Notes under the pieces: generated by a model
The model's input: the letters and a program-made list of their open reading frames with translations, nothing else
Told to the model about the DNA's origin: nothing
Database searches by the model: none
Position numbers and translations under genes: made by a program
Part shown: one piece after another, positions 47,701 through 58,900 of the stretch
Layout of the letters: each line of letters starts with the position of its first letter
Position numbering within the stretch: position 1 is the first letter of the stretch
From: Porites lobata
Taxonomy: Eukaryota > Cnidaria > Anthozoa > Scleractinia > Poritidae
Reading direction: 5' to 3'
DNA: 64,000 nucleotides
NCBI GenBank assembly: GCA_942486035.1
Contig: CALNXK010000156.1
Location: 845,001 to 909,000 of the forward strand

Positions 47701-50700
47701 TAGCAACGAAATGACGCTATTACCTCTTTTACTAGCAGCAGTATATCTCGGCACTGGGAACTGTTCTTCGAAAATCGTTCACGAGAGCTTTTTCCTCCAA
47801 TAGCAGCCTCGATGTTCGTGAAGTTTAAGCGAAATCTGTAAGAGCGTTATCGAAATATTTTGGGATAAAGATTTTGTGGTTAGAAATACGGTAAAAAATG
47901 GACAATCTTGGTGTTCGGCTGTTATCTGTGGAAAACGAAGCGCTTTTGACATGCAATTTCACCTCGTAGTAGTTTCAATCTTTTTAAAAACGTGTGTGAA
48001 AGCTCAAGGAGATAGCTCCAGCCGATTGCTAGAAAGAAGGGTTTGATTAGTATGTATCGAGGCGCTCTTGTTAGCGGTTTTTTGAACATTTTGGTCTGCT
48101 TTAACAAATTAGCGAATAATTTTTAAACCACTCGATAGATTTTTAAAAAAATTTAAGATTCTTGAGATTAACCTTCCTTTTATATAAACGTTTTAGTTTC
48201 AAGATTATTGATATATTGTAAGGTAGTAAAATACGGGCTGCAATTCGCTAATATTTTGGCAGAAAGTTTGTGTTTACAAGTGTGAGCCTCTCATTATTTA
48301 GGGTATTGTGTCCAAGTTTCATATTTTCGTGCACAACAATAGCTAGCATTTTTGCATATTTCAAATGCATTGTTAGTTACTGCTGTTCACGTGAAAATGA
48401 AACTTGGAGACAATGCCTTGAATACTTAGAGGCTTTCACTTGTGATGACGAAACTTCTGATAAAAAAGTAACGAATTGTAGCCCTTATTTTACTGCCTTA
48501 CGATATATCAATAATCTTGAAACTAAAACAGTTATACAAAAGGAAGGTTAATCTCAAGAATCTTAAATTTTTAAAACAATCTATCGCGCGGTTTAAAAAT
48601 TATTCGCTAATTTGTTAAAGTAGACCAAAATGTTTACAAAACCGCTAACAAGAGTGTTTCGATACATACTAATCAAACCCTTCTTTCTAGCAATCGGCTG
48701 GAGCTATCTCCTTGATCTTTCACACACGCTTTTAAAACGATTGAAACTACTATGAGGTGAAATTTCATGTCAAAAGCGCTTTGTTTTCTACAGATAACAG
48801 CCGAACACAAGGATTGTTCATTTTTTACCGTATTTCTAACCACAAAATCTTTATCCCAAAATATTTCGATAACGCTCTTACAGATTTCGCTTAAACTTCA
48901 CGAACATCGAGGTTGCTATTGGAGGGAAAAGCTCCCGTGAATGATTTTCGAAGAACAGTTCCCAGTGCCGAGATATACTGCTGCAAGTAAAATAGGTAAT
49001 AGCGTCATTTCGTGGCTATGACAACTCCGATGCCGTTGCAACCCTGATCAGAACAAATTTTCATCTTTACCTAATACAACTGTGGTGGCAATTTTTCCAA
49101 AACGTTGTTTTTGGCGACGTAGTTTATGCTGAAACTTGGCAGGTATTGACCCTGAAAAACTGTATCGAGCCACCTTAACTGAGATGTCTGTTTCGACGGG
49201 AGTCAAGTATATTCACTATAATGTACGCGCAGTACCATAGTAATAATGTTATGCAGTGCGTGTACCTATGTACTTATCAAAACAGTTACTGGCAACAAAT
49301 GCAAAAGATTTGAACTTACTTGACCCATGACCCTAGACATTAAACATCTCATTATTACAAAAAGTTTGTTTTTTCCTTGCATGGGAAAGAAAGTTTTACA
49401 TTCCCCTAATTTCAACCCGCTTAACATGGATAGCCTGTTAATATGGACACTTTCTGTGGCCCCCTCAGTGTCCATATTAAAGGGTTTGACAGTACTTTAT
49501 TGTATCATTACAGTGTACCTGAGCTAAGCGAGATGCTGGAGTGCATGCACCATTCTGTTTGCAGCACAAATCACAAAGTTCCTCTTCAACTGTACAAGAA
49601 CACTCTTCCATGTCATATAATTCACAAACTGAAGTTGAACACTGTCCGGAATAGCAAACACGACGGCCCTGGTCACAAAGTGTTGTATTAACCAGTGGAT
49701 CTGGGGAGTCACAGGTAACTGACAATCCACTGCATGTTTGGTTCTTGGTACAGTCTGTTGCTTTGGAACAGATGACAGATGGACCTGCATATTTGCAATC
49801 ACTTGTACAACAAGGTCCTGAAGTTTAACAGAAAATTAATACTTCACTTTGAAACCCATATTGTTACTTTAACAGCATACATGCTGCACTGAGCTTAAAA
49901 GCAAATTGTACAAATACTTCAGCGGTTTTGTTCACTTTTAGAATATCATATTCATGAAAGCACAGACACCTCATCAACTTAGCAATGCCAGAAAAAAAAG
50001 GCAGATAACTCGTAAATTTAAAAGAAAGACTTGTTATGTAACAATATTTTAATGTAATTCCCCCAATATGTACAAAGTAGGCTAACACCAAGGAACGAAA
50101 AATTTGTAAGTCTTGAATTTGCTTGTTGCTTCAACTTAGATTGATATTTTAAATACACATATAGTTTTAGTTGACTGCATATGAACACAACAACAGACAC
50201 CGATCCAATTCTCTCTAGTCAAGTACATGGACCCCTGCTGTTTATCTTTCAATGAAGTAGCCCTTCATTCATGAATAGGAGCTAATCAAGTACATTTTAC
50301 CTAATTTGCCTTATCATCTATAACCCCATTTTTTTAAAAAAGGAATGAGTCCAAGTGACTTCAAAGGGTAATTAAGTTAAATTATTTTCTAAACCCTCAG
50401 GCCCTGATCACTATTGGTTAAGTCTTGGTGCTTATCAACAGCAGCAAGAAACAGCCAGAAATGGATATAAATAAGAAAAAAAGTCAATGGATATTGCACT
50501 TGATATGTGTAAAGTTTGTCAGTCAATAGCCAAGACTTTTGGCCAGGCAATGCTGGTCTGCAGAGAAAGCTGATAAGTGAGTTTTTGACCTTCAGGTACA
50601 AGACCGATGCTAGGAGCATGAGGGCAAAGTGGGACAGGTGCCCGTTTGCTTTAAAAAAGTGGGGACATCAGACTATTGGGAGGGGACATTTTGTAAAATT

Positions 50701-53700
50701 CATGGACAACTTGGAATCAACTTTAACACCACTTTTATTGCAGGCTTTCTAAAAGACAGTTTTAGTTTTCAGAACGACAGTTGCAGCCTTCTCCCTTTTT
50801 GACAACAGCCTGTCCGCCAAGCTGTGTGCCAGGTTTTTGCTTTGTACTTTGTCGCTGATTGCCTTTTTGTGATCTCTGCTATAGCATGCCTATTTAATGT
50901 CGATGCTCTGAAATTGCTGGCTTAATTCTCACTCATGGAATTTTTTTTGTTGTGTTTTAAGCAAGTTCTGCAGAACATTTTTCCTCCCTGTTCATAAAGC
51001 CAGACATGTTTTGTTTGCCAATCAGCGACTGTTTCGGCTCGAGGTTTGACTCTTGCCTTCTTTGATCTCGGTTTGCCCAATTCGCTTTGTTCTTGCCGTT
51101 AATTTCTTTCTTTAACTCTTTATCGCTGTCTGTGTCTTCCAAAATATTTGATGGCTCAATCAGCTTGTCCATCATCAACATCATTCGAAGAAGCTGTTGA
51201 ATTATTAATCATGAAGCGTAATCTGTTTTGTTTCAATTTGGTCACCATGTTGAAAGCATGACAATTATTAACTGATATCACAAGGTAATAAGTCAAGATC
51301 ATCCCAGGCTCCTTGTGATGAAATTTTGTTTTCATTTTTGCTATTTTACAAAATCATTGCTTCACAAAAAAACACCACAAAAACAATTTATTTGTGTCAG
51401 TAGGTTATAAAAACGAGCAAATGGGGCGAAACTGTGCTCTAGAATAAACACTGTGACTGATACATACCTTGGCTTGGGCTACACTGATGTTGTACTGGAA
51501 GTGTGCATTGATTGGCTTCTCCAGCAGGAATACAACAGTTCTCGATCTCCTTACATGTAGCTTTATCTCCACAGTCACACTGCTCGCCCTTCTCCACTAT
51601 TTTGTTTCCACATATTGACTGATCTTCACTTGTGAAGCAATCTGGTCGTTGTGAGCGTTTTCGGTCAATATTTTTTTTGATGCTGTCTTTACTACAACTT
51701 GAAAACCTGTCATTGTTTTCAAGGATTCCTGATGTTGCTTTGTCAAACATGATATAATTCCCCTTAGGATCTCCTGGAGCACACTGCTGCGTTGCAGGAT
51801 CATGCTAAAAAATCAATATCATTAACAATTTGATGAGAGTCTATTAAAATCTCCAGTGTGCAAAAAAGGTTGTGTCCTAAAGCCTGCATGATATATATGG
51901 GGCCAGTGTATTTTGTTGTTAGCCTACTCAATAATCTGTTCTTAACTTGCCAGATGGGAAAGTGAATTTTTATTGGAGAATCCAAACTACAGAAGAACTG
52001 TAATCAATTCTGGTCGTCAAAAAAATTGGGGGGGGGGCTAGTAAACTGAAATGAGTTTCAGGTTAGTACGTGTTAGGTACAAAATCCTTGATTGTTTACA
52101 CGTACAAGGAAGATACAGTAAATTGAAGAAAAGAAATCATTAATTGAGGGGGGCGTTGGGATTTTCGGTTTTGGCCATTTTCTAGGTCGGGTTTTCGGTT
52201 TTTGCAGTGAAAAACTTCGGTTTTTCGGTTTTGTTGTCCGTTGTGGTTTCCGGTTTTTCCCTTTTTTAGCATCTGGTTTTCGGTTTTTTGGCAAAAACAA
52301 CGCGGTTTTTCGGATTTAGGTGACCGATGTGGATTTCGCTTTTTCCAATTTGGAAGGACGTCAAAGATGTCAACAAACCCGCACGGGCTCCCAATGTGGT
52401 TTTTGTGGTTGTGTCCCATTATCAACTGCCTTCAAGTTACAATTTTGCTCTTACAAGCATGTCTTTTCTGATATGATCGGAGGTCCCAAAAATTGTTTTC
52501 AGCAGAGGCTGATTTTCTATTTTAGACTCCAGTTTGCCATCAATTTCTTTGAAGATCTTGTACCGCTGGGTGATACCGGAAAGGCAATATTAATAGTCTC
52601 TCTTTAATTTTTGCTTTTGTTTAGGTCAAAGTTGACCTCGACAATAGCCTGTGTACACATGCTTTCTTTTTCTATTTTTTTTTTGAAGAGTCTGTTCTAA
52701 GCAATCTTATTCTTTCGTCTTTAATGCCACCCTGAAGGGTGGCACGAGGTACATTGTGTATCAGTTGAAAGGTTTCAGTCGGCTTGTAATTGGTTTTGAT
52801 GTGCACGAAAACCACATTGAGAGTCCGCACACTAGGTCTGTCTAACTTCCTTCCCAAAAAAGTAACAAACTGTGTGGGTTAGATTCCTCTGTGGGTCTCT
52901 GTGCAGTCACATGTTTGGCTACTTTATATATTTCTATTTTACAGTCAATCTAAGTCAAACTGGAATGTGGGATTTTGGATTTTTATTGGGGGTGTACACC
53001 TGGAGAGCTTTTCGCGGACGCAAAACTTCCCCCAATGTCCTCTATTGCCATTCAATTGAGGATCTTTGTAAATTCTCCTAGAGGGTCCTAGGCCAGATAT
53101 GCCGGTTTTAGGACCATAGCATCCATAGATAGTGTTGATACTTTGATGATATTAACATCTAGAATTATGATGTGCTATTGTATAGTCCGCATGTTCCACA
53201 TATCACCAACGTTTGAGATCTAGACTAGGGTTTGGTGAAACTTGAGCTGTATAAATCTTCGGTTTTGCATGCCGTTTACGGTTTAATCGAAATCTATCGC
53301 GGTTTTTCGGTTTTGGGTAATTTTTAGAACGGTTTTTCGGTTTTTTATAGACCCCAGCGCCACCCTCTTAATTTGGCCAAATGACCTTAACTAACATCTG
53401 GTGCTTTGATTTAACTTCACTTGTGAGTCTTTTGATGTAACTTCACAGTTCAGTGTGCTCAGATCCACCTACAGCTGGCTTCCCTAGGGAATTTATAGCC
53501 GCACAGTGTTTTTACTTTGGCGGAGCGTGAAGTTAAGGATATAGGAAGTGGAACTGAGATCTCATTGTGCGCAAATATTTTTTATGACAAAAATTGTGAT
53601 CGAAACGTGGAATTTGATGAAAAGTAATAGCATACAGGTTCTTCATAACAGAATTTGAAACAGGATATTGGCGGAGATGACCCCTCGTAGTATACTCATA

Positions 53701-55807
53701 AGGAGAAAAGTAAGGGTATTTTTACGGAAGGGTATCCGGAAAAAGATAATTTCTTACTATTCCTCCGCATTCATAATTAATTCCACAACCAAGACGCTGA
53801 AGTGCACGCTGACATAGCATCTTGTTTCATAAGGTTTGCAAAACTCTAGTTAACTTAATTGAAGCAAGTGCTCTGTTTTACAAAATGGGGATAACGTAAC
53901 GTTTTTGACATTTTGTATGACCTCTGTTTTTGAGAAGAGTGAAAACGTAAATATTTGGTTTGTGTCTTGTGAAATGCAAATTTCATGATGAGACCCCCTC
54001 TTGTCCCCCTCTTCTGAATTACACCATTAACCCTTTAAGCCCCAACATCCACATACAAATTCTCCAAACTGATCTCTATACATTTTGTTAAAGAATAAGT
54101 TGAGAGAATTTGATGAAAGATCAAAGCATTTTCTCTTAGGTGATCAATTTATTAATTCTCATAACCAAAACTCTTGACAATCAATGGATATGGTTAGGAG
54201 AAAATTGATGTTGGACACCATTGGGACTTAAAGGGTTAATAGGGACTTGCTAAATAAATCCTTAATAAGGGACTGAGGAACTTTACACCCTTTTATGCAA
54301 TAACATATAGCTGTGGTCGGCTTTAGTAGTCACTGAATTTTCTTTTAAGGCGACTAACCACAGATGTCCATGTAAGAGAAAGATTCTTAATCGGCAAATG
54401 GCTGCTTTAGCCAGTAAAAATGCTCAACATGGATGCAGACTTAGTTGGTATTTTAATACAACCGTCATCTGTTTAAATGTTTAATTTAGTAAAAATGTAA
54501 ACAATTAGCAATTATTGTATATAAGGTCACTAATCCCTTTATTTAACAACACAATTTTTTAAATGTTTTGACCTCCCATGATTTCTTCTTTCTACTGAAT
54601 AACTGACATTTTGCATTGAAATTCTTTTTGTGGGAAAAGACTAAAAAACCCTAAAGCTTACCTCGGAGCCAAATCCATGACCGAGTTCATGAGCGAACGT
54701 TATTTCTGATATTCTCGGCGGTGTAAATCGTCCGTAAAGCTTCATTGTCACAACCCCCGTGTTATAACTTCGTTTCTTTCCATTGTAATCATTATATTTA
54801 TCGCAAATTCCTCCAGCCGCTTTGCCATCGCCATCGCCGATCCATGCAAGACCCAAAATGCCACCCTCAAAATCACGATCGGTGAACAGGAATGCTTCGC
54901 AAACCGACTCGTGATTCATGGTCGAGAAATAGTCCAACAAAGTGTCTATTCCCACGTTCTTGTCCTTAACTTGGACTGGAAGTTCATCGGGAAGTGTACC
55001 ATCTTTATCGAATGCAACAACGGTTTTCACGCGGAACGTTATTCCGTATGGACTGTAATAATCGGTGGTGTTAAACTCGCTCATGTAGATGATCTGGGCC
55101 GCTTGCAATTGCTTCACAAGTTGAAAGATGGCTTTTGTTTTCCCACCGAACAATTCAGTGAAAAAACTATCGGCGTAAAGTCCAAGTGTGCAAACGTTTT
55201 TCCGGTAATCTTCAGTTTGCCTGCGAACGCGATTTTTGCCTTGAGTGGAAAGTGAGCGACGAGCTCGTTCTGGCACCTGAATTGAGGGAACTTTTTCCTT
55301 GATGTCAGAAAAGTCATGGTGATATTCCAGATCTCTGTCCTTGTAGATCACTGATGGAAAATCTTGCTTCTCATCAAAGTACCACGAAGATGGATCAACG
55401 TAATAACTCTCCGTTCCACTCAATATTTTCCCGTGGAATCCATCTTGTTTGTCAATAACACCGTAAACATCAGAGCCTGGAATTCCCTCAACATGTCCCC
55501 TCACGACAGCATCGCGATCGAAAGGAATCGATTTGCCATCTCCGGTAAGGAATTTGGCATCGCCTGTGAAGATGTCTCGGTCCGGTCGTAACTTGAGCCG
55601 ATGAAACTTTCCGAAGGCGGAAAACGCGAATTTCCCATCGCTGTGGCTTTCAACTGCTCGCCGATGAACGTTGTGCAGGGAGCTCGGGTCATAGTAAAGA
55701 GGTTCGTAATGTGAGATAAATTTTCCTAGACGTCTGCCAGTAGCACACTCATATAGGTAAGGCACAGTAGCCAAAATCGAAAGAAAATAAAGTAATTGGT
55801 GAGCCAT
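44705..55807 (-). CDS. ADAM10: ADAM10-type metalloprotease (alpha-secretase family), 5 coding exons
   Basis: Membrane-anchored zinc protease that sheds cell-surface proteins such as Notch. Minus-strand exons 55807-54662, 51804-51468, 49817-49519, 46702-46555, 44931-44705; phases agree, 718 aa (human 748). Order: signal peptide (MAHQLLYFLSILATVPYLYE), prodomain with furin site RVRR at 193-196, catalytic domain with HELGHGFGSEH (H373, H377, H383; split across exons 1 and 2), disintegrin domain (CGNKIVEKGEQCDCG, then CSPSQG), Cys-rich part (PGSPCDDLKGYCDVF, GPLARLK), one transmembrane helix (about 654-674), and a tail with ARYTPSSNP and a Pro/Arg-rich stretch. These match ADAM10, not ADAM17, which has a different tail. 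M1 at 55807 is preferred over an upstream ATG (55927) because a signal peptide follows directly. Confidence 0.95.
45285..45367. repeat. Inverted repeat
   Basis: TAGCCTGAAATTCATCTGATT and complement AATCGGATGTAATTCAGGCTA-like arm. ADAM10 intron 4. Confidence 0.7.
45484..45675. repeat. Palindromic MITE-like repeat
   Basis: Arms from CAATAGACCACACTTTCTAT to its exact complement; centre near 45580. ADAM10 intron 4. Confidence 0.8.
45754..45886. repeat. Inverted repeat
   Basis: TAGCCAGGGACCAGGCTCC at the left, GGAGCCTGGTCCCAGGCTA at the right. Confidence 0.8.
45896..46066. mobile_element. MITE, family member 2 of 3
   Basis: Shares GAATTAGTTGAGAGGATT, the GTGATCA core and GAAAATTGATGCTGGTCAC with 33206-33423 and 54028-54238. 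Its left end is truncated and the right end diverges. Confidence 0.6.
46925..47110 (+). repeat. Dispersed repeat, copy 1
   Basis: Contains CTGTTCTTAACTTGC, CAGAAAAACTGTAATCAAT and GGGCTAGT in the order found again at 51920-52075. Confidence 0.6.
47542..49177. repeat. ~1.6-kb near-continuous palindrome (foldback element)
   Basis: Arms about 47543-48335 and 48384-49176 are complementary with few mismatches, centre at about 48360 and a spacer near 50 bp. Outer end TAAGGTGGCTCGATACAGTT and its complement. No ORF of recognisable type; the frames within are shadows of the arms. In ADAM10 intron 3. Confidence 0.9.
51920..52075 (+). repeat. Dispersed repeat, copy 2
   Basis: Same order as 46925-47110: CTGTTCTTAACTTGCCAG, ACTACAGAAGAACTGTAATC, then CTAGTA. 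A G9 run interrupts it at 52028. Confidence 0.6.
52142..53373. mobile_element. Element with AATTxAG..GGCG ends and CGGTTTTT-rich body
   Basis: Left end TAATTGAGGGGGGCGTTGGG; right end reads as the complement of AATTAAGAGGGTGGCGCTGG. Both flanks carry dense repeats of CGGTTTTTCGG-type units (52165-52320, 53260-53345). About 1.2 kb; no intact transposase. ADAM10 intron 1. Confidence 0.6.
54028..54238. mobile_element. MITE, family member 3 of 3
   Basis: Complete copy: starts TAACCCTTTAAGCCCCAAC, ends GGGACTTAAAGGGTTA. ADAM10 intron 1. Confidence 0.8.
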
Positions 55808-55988
55808 CGCTCGTTTGCTACAAGTCATGAGATAAACTCGTCCCGCCCATGAAAGGGACGCGTTGGTCACGCATTCGTAAGAGCGCCGATATAATCGGAA
55901 AAAATCGGAACCTCTCCGAACTAACACGAGCTCTCACGAAAACCTGACGATTATGCACAGAGGATTGGGCACTACAACAGAATTTGAC
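55808..55988. promoter_or_regulatory. Putative bidirectional promoter, ADAM10 / XPNPEP3
   Basis: 181 bp between the divergent start codons; both 5' UTRs must start here or beyond. Upstream ATG frames on the minus strand (from 55927) would be in the ADAM10 5' UTR. Inference from spacing. Confidence 0.55.
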
Positions 55989-58900
55989 ATGGCGGCCACG
56001 CGGATAACAAAATTTCATCTTGCGTTCACTGTAAATTCTCGCGTATTTGGTGAGTGACAATAATATTTGCCTATTTTTGCTATCGGTTGAAAATCTAACA
56101 TTCTGATAGTTTGTAAATGGCAGCTCCATAAGACGACATTTTCAAGATGGACAGCAGCTCTGAAAAACCATGTTTGCGCTTCCTTTTTTCATACCAACTC
56201 GCGGTCCTTCAGCAGAGTGGCCGGATTAGAGGAGATTTCTAACGAAGGTAACAAGGTCATTTTATACCTGGCCACCTCATTTACGTTTGTCGGAACATTT
56301 TCAAGAACTAGGTATAACACAATAGGCACTTTTGTTATTCAATGATATGCAAAGAAGTGACCGGGCATTCTGAAATTTAGCCAAGTAAAAAAATATATAT
56401 ATAATTCTTTGGGGATCAAGCTTCATTTTTCGCGAAATTCTTCAGCTAGTAAACATATAAAGTCAACTCCCATTATAGCAGACGACCTTGGGACTGCGGT
56501 TTTATGTCCGTAATAGCGAGAGTCCCTAATAGCAGGGTGAGAGAAAATAAAAAGTTCTGTTATCAAACAATAATATTATAAATAACATTTGCTATGTTCA
56601 TAAGGTTTAAATGTGCTCCTTATGTGAATAACGTAACAACACAATTAATCAATGAAGTTCTTTGATTTTTGCGTTAAACAACAAAATGTAAAGGAATGAA
56701 CTGAATATGTAACAGTAAACAATTTCTCATCAGAAACGTGTCTGACACCACATTTAGACATGTGTTGTGCTTTTGAAAATGGCACAACCACAGAGGACTG
56801 GCAATAATAGTGCTGCGTGCAGTTACTATTTATAGACCTGAAACTCTGACAAACTAACTGAAATTAACATTAGCGAATTCCTCACTTTTGTCTGACTTTT
56901 GTCATTTAAATGTCATGTTGGTCTGTCCTCTGTCATTGGAATTAGAAAAATGACAAAACTCAGACAAAAATTGCAAATTAGTCACTCTGATGTCATCCAC
57001 GTCCTACGCTATTGGCGGGAAAAGGATTAACAGAGGTGGCGGCCTGGGCCTTGAGATTCCAGTTATTTATTAGTTATTTGGCAACCCAAAATATCTTGCG
57101 AGACTTCTCAACAGTGCCGAAACTGTTAAGCGGTTGTTGAGAATAGAACACGTGGGCGTGAGCTCTCCTAAAGAGGTGGGGGAAAAAAGCACAAGCTCAA
57201 GTGAAGAAGTCATTTCCAGTCAAACCTCTGTAGCTTTTGCTGGGGATCTGAATTTTGTGCGTAATAGCGAGCGTCCACAAGGCGGGAGTTGACTGTCAAT
57301 TATTCTTAATGGGTAGACTTACATTCTTCAGGGGTAACCCATATTCTTCAGGGGGAAGACCCATATTTTATGAAAGTCTTCAGGGGTGAAAGCGATTTTA
57401 TGAAATCTTCAGGGGTAAAAGGGAAAGGTTAATCCTTAACTTGGGTGTACTGATATTAAATGGAATAGACTCATGGGTAGAAACAGTCAAATCTCCTCGT
57501 TCCTCGCTGCTAGGGACGTGTGCCTTGACAACAGAAATGTTAAAATGATGATGTAAATGAATGGGTGTGTTCAAGTTTATGTTTCTCCTGGTCCAGGGCT
57601 CGAAATTCTTTAGGTTGCCTTTTTGTGACCAGTTGGAGGAATCTAGTCACCGTGCAGATGTAAATTTTCAGTTACCATTTTCTTCAATGAAAAGAATATT
57701 TGGGGTTGGTTGAAAATGTTTAAAATTGTTTAATACATAAATTGGCCTAGTTGAAACAAATGAATGTCATTGAAATTTAGTGTATGAAGTTCCTTTAAAA
57801 TGGGGTTTGGATGAGATCAATAGTTTATGCCTGTTAATTTTATTGATTTTATATTTTTATTCATTCTTATGTAGAAAAACTGAAGAACCTAAGTCAGAGA
57901 GGTCTCAGATTTTCAGGAGACAAGTCCAAGACGATTGGACAGCCAACCCCAGATTCACATCCACACTTAATGGAAGAGGATGAAAGTAAGTATTACCGGC
58001 AAACTGTGCAAAGAATAAATTGTTGCAATGTAAAAGTTGCCAAAAACAAATATTCAATCTCAACAATCTCTGTCAGTGAGTGCATGCAACAGCATTTTGA
58101 ATGGAATGAGAATTTGTTCACATGTAATATAACTAGGCACACTTGAGCAATGAAAAAATAACCTCTAAATGTAAATATGCAGCTAAGGAGCTCAGAGCTG
58201 CATTTTTGTACTATATAAAGCAGAAACTCATAAGGGGTTGAAACGTGTAACTCTCATATGTTTGCTTTGTCCGATGCTCGTGATTATTCATTTTCAAAAG
58301 TACCATATTTGGAACGAGAAGAAGAGATAACTGTCCAATCAAACTTCATAAACAACGTGATGTAATTCCAGCGCCCGCTTGAAAAAAATGGCCGACAAAC
58401 GGGGGGGAAAACTCCTGAAAGCCGAGAAAGCTTTCAAAGGTTGAAACCAGGAATCTAACTCATTTAGACACTGAGCAGGATATTATTGCCTTACCACCCG
58501 GGCTAAACATAACATTATGAAACCCATTGACGTCCTTGCAACTTCTTGAAGTTGTCTCTTCAAAAAACGATGCCTCATTGACCCTCTGCACAGTAAACTT
58601 ATACTGCAAATAGGCTTTTAAAATTCTTATATTAAAAGTCTAGAATAAACAGTAAAAAATATTTCCAAATAAAATTGATTAGCTGCATATTGAAAAGTGT
58701 CCAAAACCTGAATCTGACATCTTCGCAAAAAGTGATGAGTGTAATGAATGTGAGCTTAAATTCAGCTTGGATGTTGTAGTCACGATCGTGTTTTGAGCTA
58801 ATTTTATGAACAAACTCAAAACAATAGAAAAACCGTTTCTTGAAAATTTTTATTCAAAATCCAAAAAGTTAATCCTTTAAAGCAATTCGGAAAACACTAT

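Noticed and set aside
47416..48551. ORFs inside the large palindrome (47416-47754, 47546-47803, 48270-48551)
   Set aside because: They arise from the inverted arms and have no recognisable domain.
44705..55807. ADAM17 instead of ADAM10
   Set aside because: The cytoplasmic tail (TPSSNP, Pro/Arg-rich) and GPLARLK and CSPSQG segments are ADAM10-type.
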